DNA of 64,000 bases from Pseudomonadota bacterium (lineage in GTDB: Bacteria; Desulfobacterota; Desulfobulbia; Desulfobulbales; Desulfurivibrionaceae): contig JAHJRQ010000007.1 in the NCBI GenBank assembly GCA_018830485.1, forward strand, positions 1 to 64,000, in the 5' to 3' direction. Under the pieces are notes generated by a model, which was not told the origin of the DNA, searched no databases, and worked only from the letters and a program-made list of their open reading frames with translations. The first letter of the stretch is position 1; each line of letters starts with the position of its first letter. Positions 18,378-28,161 of the stretch are shown here, piece by piece. Both the position numbers and the translations under genes were made by a program.

Positions 18378-20108
18378 ATGGATCTCAAGCAGTGGTCGTT
18401 GCGGGGGAAAATAGTCCTGGTGGGCGTCTTGCTGCCCACTCTGCTCATCGTGGGTTTGTTCCGCCTATACTCGGGAGAATCAAGGGAAAAAACCCTCACC
18501 GCATACGCGGACAAGGCCAGAGCCATCTGCTTGACCGCCGAGTCCACCCGCGACGAAATGGAAAAAAAATGGCAGATGGGACTGTTCACTGCCGAACGCC
18601 TCCGGGAATTGGCCGAGGCGGGCGAGAAAGATAAGGTTCTGGCCATGGTCCCGGTGGTTTCCGCCTGGAATGCGGCCATGCGCAAAGCGCAGGAAGGCGG
18701 CTACACCTTCAAAGTGCCCAAACATTCCCCCAGAAATCCCAAAAACGAACCGGACCTGCTTGAAGCAAAGGCGCTCAAGCTGATGGACGAACAGAATCTT
18801 GACGAATATTACGAAATCGACCCCGCACTCAACGCTGTCCGGTATTTCCGGGCGGTCCGCCTCTCGGAAACCTGCCTGCTCTGCCACGGCGACCCGAAAA
18901 CCTCCCAAGCCCTCTGGGGCAACGACACCGGAACCGACCCCACCGGCGGCCCCATGGAAAATTGGAAAACAGGCGAAATCCACGGGGCCTTCGAAGTGAT
19001 ACAGTCCCTGGACCAGGCGGACAAGCAGTTGAACGCCTCGATCAGCAAAGCCACCTATCTGGTGGTGGTCGGCCTCGCCATCATGGCTGTGCTCTTCGCC
19101 ACTCTGGTGATCCGCATCGTTTCCAATTCGGTGATCAAGCCGGTCACCCGGATCATCGCCGACCTGACCCGGGGCGCGGATAACCTGCTTGACGCAGCCA
19201 ACCAGGTATCATCAGCCAGCCACGAACTAGCCGACGGCGCCACCCGGCAAGCCGCAAGCCTTGAGGAGACATCGGCCTCACTGGAAGAGATGTCCTCCAT
19301 GACCAAACAAAACGCCGAGAACGTGAGCCAAACCAGCCTGATGGCGGAAAATGCCAGAAGCTCGGCCGAGGTTGCCCAGCAGAGCATGGAGAAGATGACC
19401 GTGGCCATCGGCTCCATCAAAAAATCCGCGGACCAAACCGCGGTGATCATGAAAACCATCGACGAGATAGCCTTCCAGACCAACCTGCTGGCCTTGAACG
19501 CCGCCGTTGAGGCGGCGCGGGCCGGCGAGGCGGGCGCGGGTTTCGCCGTGGTGGCGGAAGAGGTTCGCTCGCTGGCCCTGCGCAGCGCAGAAGCCGCCAA
19601 GAATACAGCGCAGCTCATCGAAGAATCCCAGAAAAACGCGGACAATGGCGTCAAATCGGCGGCGGAGGTAAAAGAAATCCTGACCAAGATTGTTGACGGG
19701 GTCAAGAAGGTCAGCCAACTGGCCAGGGAGATCACCGTGGCCAGCGACGAACAGGCCCTGGGCGTCAACCAGATCAACAGCGCCGTTGCCGATGTGGACA
19801 AGGTAACCCAGGGCAACGCCGCCATTTCCGAAGAGGCTGCCTCGGCAAGCGAGGAGCTTTCCGGCCAGGCCAGGGAACTGAGCGAACTGGTCCACTCCCT
19901 GGCCGAGATCGTGGGCGCCCGAGAGACCGGCGCGGCGCCGCCCAAAAACATCGGCAGAAAAGCACCGGCACACATTCAGAAACGCGCATCCCTGGCGAGC
20001 CCGGCAAAGCCGATGAAAAAACTTGCCTCCCCTGCGGACGCACAGCCCAAGGCGGCCAAGGCGCAGGATGTCATCCCCTTTGACAACGATGAGTTTGAAA
20101 ATTTCTAG
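18378..20108 (+). CDS. Heme-binding methyl-accepting chemotaxis protein (Tll0287-like / DUF3365 sensor)
   Basis: A 576-residue receptor. Membrane segments near 10-30 ([18 protein letters not shown]) and 225-248 ([19 protein letters not shown]). The sensor domain between them is Tll0287-like and contains a c-type heme attachment site, CLLCH at 166-170, preceded by [11 protein letters not shown] and followed by GDPKTS. It should therefore sense redox state, oxygen or NO through a periplasmic heme. The cytoplasmic part has a weak HAMP-like piece ([14 protein letters not shown]), methylation helices and the tip [21 protein letters not shown]. The C-terminus [12 protein letters not shown] parallels the receptor at 16456. 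Bacteriohemerythrin follows 23 bases later. Confidence 0.94.
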   Translation: MDLKQWSLRGKIVLVGVLLPTLLIVGLFRLYSGESREKTLTAYADKARAICLTAESTRDEMEKKWQMGLFTAERLRELAEAGEKDKVLAMVPVVSAWNAAMRKAQEGGYTFKVPKHSPRNPKNEPDLLEAKALKLMDEQNLDEYYEIDPALNAVRYFRAVRLSETCLLCHGDPKTSQALWGNDTGTDPTGGPMENWKTGEIHGAFEVIQSLDQADKQLNASISKATYLVVVGLAIMAVLFATLVIRIVSNSVIKPVTRIIADLTRGADNLLDAANQVSSASHELADGATRQAASLEETSASLEEMSSMTKQNAENVSQTSLMAENARSSAEVAQQSMEKMTVAIGSIKKSADQTAVIMKTIDEIAFQTNLLALNAAVEAARAGEAGAGFAVVAEEVRSLALRSAEAAKNTAQLIEESQKNADNGVKSAAEVKEILTKIVDGVKKVSQLAREITVASDEQALGVNQINSAVADVDKVTQGNAAISEEAASASEELSGQARELSELVHSLAEIVGARETGAAPPKNIGRKAPAHIQKRASLASPAKPMKKLASPADAQPKAAKAQDVIPFDNDEFENF

Positions 20109-20131
20109 CAATCACACACAGGAGAAAGAGC

Positions 20132-20539
20132 ATGGCCTTATTGACGTGGCAGGACAAGTATTCCGTCGGCATCAAACAAATCGATGACCAGCACAAACAG
20201 TTGATCTCCATGATCAACGAACTCAACGACGCCATGCTGGCGGGCAAGGGAAAGGACGCCCTGATGCCGGTGCTGACCAAGCTGGCAAACTACTGCGTGA
20301 GCCATTTCGCGGTCGAGGAAAAACTGTTCGACACCCATGGATACCCGGAAACCGCCGACCACAAGGATAAGCACAACAAGATGACCGCCAAGGTCAAGGC
20401 GCTCATCGGCGAGGTGCAAAGCGGCAAAAGCACGGTCAGCATCGAGGTGATGAATTTCCTCAAAAACTGGCTGGACAAGCACATCATGGAAACGGACAAG
20501 AAATACGGCCCCTACCTGAACAGCAAGGGTGTCAGCTAA
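20132..20539 (+). CDS. Bacteriohemerythrin
   Basis: A 135-residue four-helix-bundle protein with all diiron ligands in place: His21 (DDQH), His58 and Glu62 (HFAVEE), His77 and His81 (HKDKH), His117 and Asp122 (HIMETD). It binds oxygen reversibly and is common in micro-aerophiles and anaerobes exposed to oxygen. AGGAG lies upstream. Directly downstream of the heme chemoreceptor, suggesting a shared operon in which hemerythrin delivers, buffers or removes oxygen near the receptor; that functional link is inference. Confidence 0.95.
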   Translation: MALLTWQDKYSVGIKQIDDQHKQLISMINELNDAMLAGKGKDALMPVLTKLANYCVSHFAVEEKLFDTHGYPETADHKDKHNKMTAKVKALIGEVQSGKSTVSIEVMNFLKNWLDKHIMETDKKYGPYLNSKGVS

Positions 20540-20556
20540 GAGCGTTCCCCTCCCCT

Positions 20557-20590
20557 GGCCGGGGGAGCGGCCAGTTGCGCTCCCCCGGCC
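20557..20590 (+). terminator. Strong GC hairpin after the hemerythrin gene
   Basis: GGCCGGGGGAGCG at 20557-20569 pairs perfectly with CGCTCCCCCGGCC at 20578-20590 across an 8-base loop. There is no T run after it, so it may act as an RNA-stabilising or attenuating hairpin rather than a standard terminator. Confidence 0.55.
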
Positions 20591-20627
20591 TCTCACCGTC
20601 ATCTTTCCATCCATCCCAGGGTTTCCC

Positions 20628-20825
20628 ATGATCTGTCGGGTAAACATCGACACTTACCGCTGCAACAGTTGCGAAACCTGCGTGGTCATCTGCCCCGAGG
20701 TCTTCCGCATGAACCAGGCTCTGGAAAAGGCAGAACCCGTCTCCGACACAGCACCGTGCAGCGAAGCGCTGGAACGGGCCGTTGCCATGTGTCCGGAAAA
20801 ATGCATTGAGCTTGAACGGGTATGA
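20628..20825 (+). CDS. Mono-cluster [4Fe-4S] ferredoxin
   Basis: A 65-residue ferredoxin. ATG 20628 has AGGG six bases upstream; an in-frame extension from 20529 is rejected because it crosses the GC hairpin. Cysteines follow CNSCETCVVICP near the N-terminus with a distal CP (AMCPEKC), the pattern of Desulfovibrio-type single-cluster ferredoxins, where the extra cysteines may form a disulfide or bind a second cluster. It is a soluble one-electron carrier; its partner enzyme is not evident from neighbours. A second, similar ferredoxin is encoded at 46922. Confidence 0.88.
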   Translation: MICRVNIDTYRCNSCETCVVICPEVFRMNQALEKAEPVSDTAPCSEALERAVAMCPEKCIELERV

Positions 20826-20879
20826 TTCCGCCCCCGCCTTGCCTCGTGCCCCTCATGCATTCCAACAGTATCCAAAAAC

Positions 20880-20909
20880 AAAAGGCCATCCGGTTCCGGA
20901 TGGCCTTTT
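20880..20909. terminator. Bidirectional intrinsic terminator
   Basis: AAAGGCCATCCG at 20881-20892 pairs with CGGATGGCCTTT at 20897-20908 over a GTTC loop. It is flanked by A residues on one side and T on the other, so it can end transcription from the ferredoxin (plus strand) and from the Hsp20 genes (minus strand). Confidence 0.88.
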
Positions 20910-20938
20910 CTCCCTAAGCAAGCAATGCCCGGATCGGA

Positions 20939-21340
20939 TCAGATGCCCTGCACCGCAATCCTGCGCGGCTTGGCGGGAGCGATCTTGGGCAGCACCAGGG
21001 TAAGGACCCCATCGGCCATGGTGGCCTGGATCTTTTCCTGATCAATGGTTTCGGCCACCGTGAACTTGCGCAGGTAATTCCCTGGCTCAAATTCGCGCAA
21101 CAGAACGGTTTCCCCTCCGTGCTCGTGCGGGGCCACGGTGCCGCGGATGGTCAGGGTTTCATTTTCCAGCTCGATTTCAACCCCATCCTTGGCAACCCCC
21201 GGCATCTCCGCCAGCACATTGACCGCCTCGGCGGTTTCAAAGATATCCACCGCGGGCACATACTGCTTTTCCGGCTTGGTGGGCTCCCCTGCCTGCTGCA
21301 CTTCCTGTTTCTGCTGGATCTGCATCTCTTTTTCCGTCAT
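20939..21340 (-). CDS. Small heat shock protein (Hsp20/alpha-crystallin)
   Basis: A 133-residue chaperone, AAGGAG upstream of the ATG. The N-terminal 30 residues are Gln/Glu/Lys rich and polar. The alpha-crystallin domain covers about 33-125: VDIFETAEAVNVLAEMPGVAKDGVEIELENE, then LTLVLPKIAPAKPRRIAV, with the usual AxGVLxLxxPK-type strand (ADGVLTLVLPK). It holds unfolding proteins for refolding. Second gene of a two-gene hsp20 operon with the gene at 21388. Confidence 0.93.
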   Translation of the reverse strand: MTEKEMQIQQKQEVQQAGEPTKPEKQYVPAVDIFETAEAVNVLAEMPGVAKDGVEIELENETLTIRGTVAPHEHGGETVLLREFEPGNYLRKFTVAETIDQEKIQATMADGVLTLVLPKIAPAKPRRIAVQGI

Positions 21341-21387
21341 GGGTGTACTCCTTCAAGAAAGCATGAACACGCTGCGTCAAAGCTGCC

Positions 21388-21840
21388 TCAGCCGACATTC
21401 ACCTTGATCTGCCGGGGCTTTGCCGCTTCCGCCTTGGGCAGGCTGATGGTGACGATCCCGTTTGCTGCCTGTGCGCCTATCCTGTCAACCTGAACCTTGG
21501 CCGGCAGGGTGATGGCCCGGCTGAACCTGCCGCACTCAAGCTCCCGGCGGTGATAGGAATATTTTTCCTCCACCGTGCAGGTTTTCCGTTCGCCCCGGAT
21601 GGTCAGGGTGTCGCCCTCGATGGAGATCTCCACCTCGCCGGCCGGCACCCCGGGAATCTCGGCCCGGACATAGATATTGCCGCTGTCCTCCGAAACGTTC
21701 AAGGCCGGAAAAACCGCGCCCCTTCCGCCAGCGTCCTGCCCTGACCCCTGAAAAAGCGCGTCCAGCTCGCGGCGCATCCTTTCAAAATCGGCCCAGGGAT
21801 TTCTGAACAATTTCTGATCGGCAAATCGTACTATCGCCAT
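21388..21840 (-). CDS. Small heat shock protein (Hsp20/alpha-crystallin)
   Basis: A 150-residue chaperone. ATG at 21840 has AGGAGG five bases upstream; a GTG six bases earlier is less likely. N-terminus RNPWADFERMRRELDALFQ is typical of class A Hsp20 proteins. The alpha-crystallin domain spans about 45-150 with PALNVSEDSGNIYVRAEIPGV, LTIRGERK and ANGIVTISLPKAEAAKPRQIKV. First gene of the operon with 20939; the two paralogues probably form mixed oligomers. Confidence 0.94.
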   Translation of the reverse strand: MAIVRFADQKLFRNPWADFERMRRELDALFQGSGQDAGGRGAVFPALNVSEDSGNIYVRAEIPGVPAGEVEISIEGDTLTIRGERKTCTVEEKYSYHRRELECGRFSRAITLPAKVQVDRIGAQAANGIVTISLPKAEAAKPRQIKVNVG

Positions 21841-22188
21841 ACGCACCTCCTGTGATAATTATGTGTAACAACTCGATTTTACAGAGTTTATCTGCATTAC
21901 ACACACAATAAGAATTGTTGTTTGCTTGTCAAGACCGGACAATATTTTTCAAGAAAGCCATACAAAGCCACGCCCGCTCAATCATCTTACCACAGAGGAA
22001 ATCATCCTTGCGAAGGGGCGATGATAACGCTATCATCCACGACAAGAATCGGGTATAGTTGCGACCCGGATTCTACTTGCCGGAACCGGCGCCGTTAATA
22101 CTGCTGGCTTTCCGGCAAACCCCACCCCATTGCGGCCCCCTGCCGTCTGTTGCGGGCATACATTCATCGAAACACAGGAGAAACACAC
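21841..22188 (+). other. Divergent intergenic region between hsp20 and adk
   Basis: Holds the hsp20 promoter candidate (21905-21932) and an inverted repeat near 21862-21900 (TGTGTAA and TTACACA arms, with inner AACTC/GAGTT) that could be an operator; a CIRCE element is not present. Upstream of adk are two hairpins, GATGATA/TATCATC at 22020-22037 and GAATCGGGT/ACCCGGATTC at about 22046-22072. No gene is supported. Confidence 0.45.
21905..21932 (-). promoter_or_regulatory. Candidate sigma-70 promoter of the hsp20 operon
   Basis: On the minus strand TTGACA (21932-21927) and TATTGT (21910-21905) are spaced by 16 bases, about 65 bases before the start codon. CTTGAAA, a sigma-32-like -35, lies slightly upstream (around 21950) but lacks a matching CCCCAT -10, so heat-shock sigma control is not shown. 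Confidence 0.5.
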
Positions 22189-22836
22189 ATGAAACTCATT
22201 CTTTTGGGCGCACCCGGCGCCGGAAAAGGCACGGTGGCAAAGCTGCTCACCGCCATCGACGGTTCGGTCCAGATTTCCACCGGCGACATTCTGCGCGGCG
22301 CGGTACAGGCAGGCACAGATCTCGGCAAGGAAGCGGAAGGCTACATGAAACGGGGCGATCTGGTTCCCGATTCATTGATCATGGGTATCATGGAAAAGCG
22401 CCTTCAAGAACCCGATTGCGCCAAGGGCTTTTTGCTGGACGGCTTTCCGCGCACCATCCCCCAGGCCGAAGCCCTGACCGCCCTGCTGAAAAAACTCGAT
22501 ATCACCCTGGACATGGTCGCTTCCATCGACGTGCCCCGGGACGTGATCTTCGACCGGCTCTGCACGAGAAGGACCTGCACCAATCCCTCCTGCCAGGCGA
22601 TCTACAACACCAAGAGCAACCCGACCAAGGTGGAAGGGATCTGCGACAAGTGCGGCAGCCCGGCGATCCAGCGCGAGGACGAAACCCAGGAAGCCATCGC
22701 CCATCGTTTGGACACCTACAACGAGAAAACCGCTCCCCTGGCCGGTTTCTACGAAAAGGCCGGATTGCTGAAATCCATCGTCGGCACCTCCAGCGACGTG
22801 GTTGTTGACGCCATCAAGAAACAGCTTGGCCTCTAA
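22189..22836 (+). CDS. adk: Adenylate kinase
   Basis: A 215-residue enzyme, AMP + ATP to 2 ADP. ATG 22189 follows CAGGAG. P-loop [12 protein letters not shown]-binding [22 protein letters not shown]; a LID of the zinc type with four cysteines (CTNPSC and CDKC). The full length is standard for the long form. Its 3' end overlaps the trmFO start, so the two are probably coupled. Confidence 0.97.
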   Translation: MKLILLGAPGAGKGTVAKLLTAIDGSVQISTGDILRGAVQAGTDLGKEAEGYMKRGDLVPDSLIMGIMEKRLQEPDCAKGFLLDGFPRTIPQAEALTALLKKLDITLDMVASIDVPRDVIFDRLCTRRTCTNPSCQAIYNTKSNPTKVEGICDKCGSPAIQREDETQEAIAHRLDTYNEKTAPLAGFYEKAGLLKSIVGTSSDVVVDAIKKQLGL

Positions 22837-24160
22837 TACCCCGAAGATTACCATCATCGGCGGCGGCCTCGCGGGATGCGAGGCCGCCTGGCAAGCCGCC
22901 CAGCGCGGCTGCCAAGTGACCATCCACGAGATGAAGCCGGTGCGCTTCAGCCCGGCGCACGAGTCGCCGCACTTGGCGGAACTGGTCTGCAGCAACTCCC
23001 TGCGCTCCGCCGATGCCTCTTCCGCCGTGGGGCTTCTCAAGGAAGAGATGCGTCGCCTGGGTTCCCTGATCATGACAGCAGCGGACCAGACCCAGGTGCC
23101 GGCTGGCCGGGCTCTGGCTGTTGATCGCTCCCTCTTTGCCCTACACATCACCGAAAAAATCGAAGCACATCCTGCCATCACCGTGATCCGGGAGGAGGTC
23201 ACCGAACTCCCCCCTCCTGGGCAATGGCCGGTGATCCTGGCTTCCGGCCCCCTCACCTCAAGCCCGCTGGCCGCATCCCTGGCCCAGCTCACCGGGGAAG
23301 AGCACCTGGCCTTTTACGACGCCATCGCTCCCATCGTTACCGCCGATTCCCTGGACATGTCAATAGTCTACCGGGCCTCCCGTTACGACGACGGCCCGGG
23401 CGACTACCTGAACTGCCCCATGAACCGCGACGAGTACACCGCCTTTATCGAGGCCCTGCGTTCCGCGGACAAGGTGCCGCTCAAGGAATTCGAGGAACAA
23501 AAATACTTCGAGGGGTGTCTTCCCATCGAGGTCATGATGGAGCGGGGCGAAAACACCCTGCGCTTCGGGCCCATGAAACCGGTTGGGTTGCCTGACCCGC
23601 GGACCGGCCGCGACCCCTACGCAGTGGTCCAGCTCCGCATGGAAAAAAAAGACGGTCTGCTCTACAATATGGTGGGCTTCCAGACCAAGCTGACCTATAA
23701 AGCCCAGCAGGAAGTGTTTCGTCTGATTCCGGGCATGGCCCAGGCTGAATTCGCCCGGCTCGGCAGCATTCACCGCAACACCTTTGTCTGCGGGCCCAAG
23801 GTGCTGCTCCCGAGCCTGCAGGTGAAAAACCGGCCCGATCTTTTGCTGGCCGGGCAGATCACCGGGGTGGAAGGCTATGTGGAATCCACGGCCATGGGAT
23901 TGCTGGCCGGAATCAACGCAGTGCGGCTGGCCAAGGGTCAAGCGGGCCTTGAGCTGCCCAACGACACCGCCATGGGCGCCCTGGTCGGTCACCTTACCCA
24001 GACCGACCCAAAGCATTTTCAGCCCTCCAACATCAACTTCGGCTTGTTCCCTGTCTGGGAGACCAAGCTTCCGAAAAAACTGCGAGGACAACACCGTGCG
24101 CAAACAGCCCTGGCTTCCCTCAAACAACTCTGCGACGCAGAAAAGCTGGAACCGGCCTAA
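22826..24160 (+). CDS. trmFO: Folate/FAD-dependent tRNA (uracil-54-C5)-methyltransferase TrmFO
   Basis: A 444-residue flavoprotein that makes ribothymidine-54 in tRNA using methylene-tetrahydrofolate. There is no ATG at the expected place; TTG 22826 gives [21 protein letters not shown] and aligns with usual TrmFO starts, while TTG 22802 would add eight residues. FAD motif [11 protein letters not shown], then [34 protein letters not shown] and [20 protein letters not shown] are all diagnostic. Overlaps adk by 11 bases and the following gene by 65. Confidence 0.95.
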   Translation: MASNTPKITIIGGGLAGCEAAWQAAQRGCQVTIHEMKPVRFSPAHESPHLAELVCSNSLRSADASSAVGLLKEEMRRLGSLIMTAADQTQVPAGRALAVDRSLFALHITEKIEAHPAITVIREEVTELPPPGQWPVILASGPLTSSPLAASLAQLTGEEHLAFYDAIAPIVTADSLDMSIVYRASRYDDGPGDYLNCPMNRDEYTAFIEALRSADKVPLKEFEEQKYFEGCLPIEVMMERGENTLRFGPMKPVGLPDPRTGRDPYAVVQLRMEKKDGLLYNMVGFQTKLTYKAQQEVFRLIPGMAQAEFARLGSIHRNTFVCGPKVLLPSLQVKNRPDLLLAGQITGVEGYVESTAMGLLAGINAVRLAKGQAGLELPNDTAMGALVGHLTQTDPKHFQPSNINFGLFPVWETKLPKKLRGQHRAQTALASLKQLCDAEKLEPA

Positions 24161-27100
24161 GCATGCGCGCTTTCCCCTGTGCCTTCTCCTGTTTTTCGGC
24201 CTGCTGATTCTCTCCGTGCCCGCTTCCGCCGCAGCCCCTCGCCCGACCCCGCCCCGGCACCAGCTCGACATCGCCTTTGACCTGCAAAGCCACCGGCTCA
24301 TCGGCACATCGCGCATCACCATCCCTGCGCAAACCGCGGTCACCATCTCCATGGCAAATCTGGAAATCATGCAGTTCGACCTGGACGGCGTCACCCTCCA
24401 GACCGCGGAGCACGTAGTCCTCCCGTCGGCGCCGCAAGACCAGCACGTTGCCATCCGCTTTCACACATCATATGCCGGCAACCGGGCCGACACCCTTAAC
24501 GGACTCATCGACCCCAGCGGCATCGCCCTCACCGGCTTTTGGCATCCGCGCCTGGACACCGACTGCCTGTATGCCCTGACCGCCGCCATCCCCCAACACT
24601 TTGCAGCCATTGCCGAGGCCGAGGAGATCAGCGACACGCTTAGCGGCAATATCCGCACCGTCCGCTTCCTGTTCGAGCATCCCCTGCCCGGCCTCAACTT
24701 CGTGGCCGGCCCCTATGTGGTGGAAGAGGAGCCCTTCGGTCCCGGCCAGACCCTGTACTCCTATTTCTTTGCCGAAGACCGGGAACTGGCGGCGGGATAC
24801 AAAAAGAAAACAATCGAGTACCTCAAACGCTACCAGGAACTGGTTGGCCCCTATCCCTACAAACGATTCAGCATCGTGGAAAACCGGCTGCCCACCGGCT
24901 ACGCCATGCCCACCTTTACCCTGCTCGGCCAAGCCGTGGTCCGGCTGCCCTTCATCACCGAAACCTCGCTGGGCCATGAAGTGCTGCACAGTTGGTTCGG
25001 CAACAGTGTTGACGTGGATACCAGCCAGGGCAACTGGTGCGAGGGGCTGACCACCTACCTGGCGGATCAGGCCTTTGCCGCGGATAAAGGGGGTGCTGCC
25101 GCATTCAGAAAGCAGCAGCTCATCACCTACCAGAGCTATGTGGGGCCGGACAACACCATGACCCTCGCGGATTTCAGCGGGGCCGGCAGCCATCTTGCTA
25201 CCGGCAACAAAGCCGCGCGGGCCGTGGGCTACGAGAAGGGGAGCATGCTCTTTCACATGCTGTTCCGGGAGATCGGCGATGTTCCATTCTATGCCGGAAT
25301 TCGCGATGTGTATGCGCGTTTCCGTCATCAACAGGCGAGCTGGCAGGATCTGGCCGCACGTTTTTCCACAAGCTCCAGCCAAAACCTTGAGCCCTTTTTC
25401 AGCCAATGGCTCGGCCGCGCCGATCTCCCCCGCCTGGAAATCAGCTCCGGAGCCCTTACGGAAAAAGGGGACCACCTGGAACTCGGGCTCACCATCAAGC
25501 AGCTCCAGGAAAAACCCTACCGGCTGCGATTGCCCCTGGATATCGTCACCGCCAAGGGCAAGGAGCGGCGGGAGGTGACCCTTTCCGAAAGCGAAACCAA
25601 ACTGCGCATCCGCCTGACCGATTATCCCTCGCTGGTAATCGGTGACCCGGACTACGACCTGATGCGAGCTTTGGCCCCCGAGGAACTGCCGCCTACCTGG
25701 TCGCGCTTTCTCGGCGCCCGCGAGAGGCTGGCCATCGCCCCGGATGGAGAAGAGCGCCAGGTCTATGCCCCGCTCATCGAACTCCTTGCCGCCATGGAGT
25801 GCCCGGTCAAACCTGCCAACGAGGCCACGGACAAGGATCTGGCCGGCAAAGCCGTGCTGTTCCTCGGCACGGACAGCCCCCTGGCCCGCTCCATCTTTGC
25901 CGGCCAGCCCCAGCCCGCCACCGGCTTTACCCTGGAGGCGCGGGAAAATCCCCTGGCCCCCGGCCAGGTGGCGGTGCTGATCTCTTCGGCCAGCACCCCG
26001 GAAACAGCGGCAGCCGCGCCGAAGCTCGCCCATTACGGCAAATACGGCACACTCCATCTCAACCTGGGCCGGGTGGCGCACAAAGCCGTGCTGGAGACGG
26101 AGCAGGGGCTGCGCCTGGTCATTGATGCCCCGCCCATGGGCCTTGCCCTGCCCCAGGCCCTTTCCTTTGCCGCCATCATGGAGCAGCTTGCTGACAACCA
26201 GGTGGTGTATGTGGGGGAGAACCACACCCGCAACGAAGACCATCTCCTGCAACTGCGGGTGATCCGGGCGCTCTTCGCCCAAAATCCCAACCTTGCCATC
26301 GGCATGGAGATGTTCAGCCGGGAGGCGCAACCCGTTCTTGACCGATATGTGGCAGGCGAGCTGAACGAACGGGATTTCTTGAAGCAAACGGAATATTTTT
26401 CCAAATGGGGCTACGATTACCGCTTCTACCGGGAGATCATCAATTTTGCCCGGCGCCACCGGCTGCCCATCGTGGCCCTCAACCAGGAAAAAGCGATTGT
26501 CAACAAGGTCTTCAAGGAAGGGACCGCCGCCCTGACCGCCGAAGAACTGGCCAAGATGCCAGCGGACCGTGACCTGACCATTCCCGGCTATCGTGAGCGG
26601 ATCACCGAGGTCTTTGCCCTGCACGGCCCGCACGGCGGCAAGCCGGAACAGGTCAACGGTTTTTTCCAGGCCCAGGCCCTGTGGGACGAAACCATGGCCG
26701 AATCCGTGACCAGCTTCCTCGCGGCCCACCCGGAAAGGAGAATGGTGGTCCTGGCCGGGCAGGGTCACACCGACAAGGCCACCGCCATCCCACCCAGGGT
26801 TGCCCGCCGGTTACCGGCCATCCGCCAGGCCGTCATCCTGAACAGCATGGGCCGGGAGCTTGATCAGACCGAGACGGACTACCTGATTTTTTCCGAGCCC
26901 GAGGAGCTGCCTCCGGCCGCGCTTCTGGGGGTGATGCTTGCCAACACCGCCGATGGCCCGCGGGTGGAAGGGTTGTCAGAAAAGAGCAAGGCAGGCGCAG
27001 CGGGGATCAGGAAAAAAGATGTCATCCTGGCGCTGGATGACGAACCGGTGACCACCATCGACGATCTGAAGATCTTCCTGCTCGACAAGGAAATCGGCAA

Positions 27101-27182
27101 TCAGGTGACGGTGCGGATCAAGCGGGAAACCGGTTTCCTGTTCAAAGGGGAATCGATTCTTTCCATTCCGGTGGTGTTGTAG
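24096..27182 (+). CDS. Exported M1-like metallopeptidase / ChaN-like / PDZ fusion
   Basis: About 1028 residues. I favour GTG 24096, with GAGGA seven bases upstream and a signal peptide ([22 protein letters not shown]) after a 25-residue polar leader; the ATG at 24163 is out of frame. Residues about 45-530 form a gluzincin domain with HEVLH at 294-298 and Glu316 in WCEGLTTY, a spacing one residue shorter than in PepN. About 690-915 is a ChaN-like (DUF399) domain ([37 protein letters not shown]), a family tied to heme or iron handling. The end, about 935-1028, is a PDZ domain ([20 protein letters not shown]). Predicted periplasmic. Confidence 0.85.
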   Translation: MRKQPWLPSNNSATQKSWNRPKHARFPLCLLLFFGLLILSVPASAAAPRPTPPRHQLDIAFDLQSHRLIGTSRITIPAQTAVTISMANLEIMQFDLDGVTLQTAEHVVLPSAPQDQHVAIRFHTSYAGNRADTLNGLIDPSGIALTGFWHPRLDTDCLYALTAAIPQHFAAIAEAEEISDTLSGNIRTVRFLFEHPLPGLNFVAGPYVVEEEPFGPGQTLYSYFFAEDRELAAGYKKKTIEYLKRYQELVGPYPYKRFSIVENRLPTGYAMPTFTLLGQAVVRLPFITETSLGHEVLHSWFGNSVDVDTSQGNWCEGLTTYLADQAFAADKGGAAAFRKQQLITYQSYVGPDNTMTLADFSGAGSHLATGNKAARAVGYEKGSMLFHMLFREIGDVPFYAGIRDVYARFRHQQASWQDLAARFSTSSSQNLEPFFSQWLGRADLPRLEISSGALTEKGDHLELGLTIKQLQEKPYRLRLPLDIVTAKGKERREVTLSESETKLRIRLTDYPSLVIGDPDYDLMRALAPEELPPTWSRFLGARERLAIAPDGEERQVYAPLIELLAAMECPVKPANEATDKDLAGKAVLFLGTDSPLARSIFAGQPQPATGFTLEARENPLAPGQVAVLISSASTPETAAAAPKLAHYGKYGTLHLNLGRVAHKAVLETEQGLRLVIDAPPMGLALPQALSFAAIMEQLADNQVVYVGENHTRNEDHLLQLRVIRALFAQNPNLAIGMEMFSREAQPVLDRYVAGELNERDFLKQTEYFSKWGYDYRFYREIINFARRHRLPIVALNQEKAIVNKVFKEGTAALTAEELAKMPADRDLTIPGYRERITEVFALHGPHGGKPEQVNGFFQAQALWDETMAESVTSFLAAHPERRMVVLAGQGHTDKATAIPPRVARRLPAIRQAVILNSMGRELDQTETDYLIFSEPEELPPAALLGVMLANTADGPRVEGLSEKSKAGAAGIRKKDVILALDDEPVTTIDDLKIFLLDKEIGNQVTVRIKRETGFLFKGESILSIPVVL

Positions 27183-27215
27183 CACTGATTCAGATCAGTC
27201 CAACCCTCAAAAATT

Positions 27216-27239
27216 CCCTCCCCCCTTGGCGGGGGAGGG
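27216..27239 (+). terminator. GC hairpin after the metallopeptidase fusion
   Basis: CCCTCCCCC (27216-27224) pairs with GGGGGAGGG (27231-27239). It lies 34 bases after the stop and is preceded by a smaller hairpin, ACTGA/TCAGT at 27184-27199. No T run follows. Similar C/G-run hairpins are common as intergenic repeats in many bacteria. Confidence 0.4.
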
Positions 27240-27348
27240 CTAGGGAGAGGGGGAAGCAGCTAAACACTTGGCATGTGGAGCCCCACTATCTTTTCTTTTG
27301 GCCTTCCCCCTGCTCCGGGCTATAATGGGCAAAAATCAAGGACCACCC

Positions 27349-28161
27349 ATGACCACGCCCGACGAAAACTACACCGCACCCCCACCGATCCCAGCCCAGG
27401 CCGCCCTGGAGTTTCTCCACGATATCCGGCAGCTTGTCGCCTTCCAGCAGGCAATCGGCATCGAGGGATACCCCCGCACCCCTGAACTTGCGCGGTTTCT
27501 TACCGAGCCGCAGCCACCGACAGCACCGGCCCGACCGCAAACAAAAACCGCTTCCAGGCCGGAGACGATCCGCACCCCACCCGCCCGCCGCCAGAGCACG
27601 GCAGCAGCCATGCCAAACACCACCCTGACCGAGCTGTATGCAGAGATGCAGGCCTGCCAACGCTGCCCGCGACACCAGAGCCGAAGCAAGGCAATCACCG
27701 GTGAGGGCACGACTCGAGTCAAGCTCCTGATCATCACCGATGCGCCCTCTGTAGAGGACGATTATTCCGGCCTGCCCATGAGCGGAGAACCGGGCCAACT
27801 CCTCGACAAAATGCTGGGGGCCATCGGCCTGAGCCGGGATGCTGTCCACCTGAGCCTGCTCACCAGATGCCATGCGGAGGAACCGCCGGGCAAGGAGGCG
27901 GTGGACGCCTGCCTGCCCTTCCTGCTCAAGGAAATCATGCTCGTCGTCCCCACAGTCATCTGCGCCATGGGGCCCCTTGCCGCCCAGAAGCTGCTCCGCA
28001 CCAACAAGCCCTTGAGCCAGTTGCGCGGCAGGTTCCACGATTTTCAAGGCATTCCGCTGATCCCCACCTTCTCGCCAGAATTTCTGCTGAAAAATCCGGA
28101 GATGAAAAAGGCTACCTGGCTGGATTTGCAGATGATTCAGAAAAAGCTCCAAACCGCCTAG
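27349..28161 (+). CDS. Family-4-like uracil-DNA glycosylase homologue with altered active site
   Basis: A 270-residue protein; ATG 27349 has AAGGA six bases upstream, better than ATG 27325. The N-terminal 100 residues are Pro/Thr/Ala rich and unlike the family. The rest matches the Fe-S uracil-DNA glycosylase fold, keeping four cluster cysteines (CQRC, TRC, DAC) and AMGPLAAQKLL and LRGRFHDFQG. Key residues differ: motif GEAPG is TDAPS, the YITN segment is HLSLLTR, and the catalytic HPAYLL is SPEFLL. It may be a DNA-binding Fe-S protein without classical glycosylase activity, or have another specificity. Confidence 0.8.
   Translation: MTTPDENYTAPPPIPAQAALEFLHDIRQLVAFQQAIGIEGYPRTPELARFLTEPQPPTAPARPQTKTASRPETIRTPPARRQSTAAAMPNTTLTELYAEMQACQRCPRHQSRSKAITGEGTTRVKLLIITDAPSVEDDYSGLPMSGEPGQLLDKMLGAIGLSRDAVHLSLLTRCHAEEPPGKEAVDACLPFLLKEIMLVVPTVICAMGPLAAQKLLRTNKPLSQLRGRFHDFQGIPLIPTFSPEFLLKNPEMKKATWLDLQMIQKKLQTA

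Noticed and set aside
21862-21900. CIRCE-type heat-shock operator before hsp20
   Set aside because: The inverted repeat TGTGTAA/TTACACA does not fit the TTAGCACTC-N9-GAGTGCTAA consensus.
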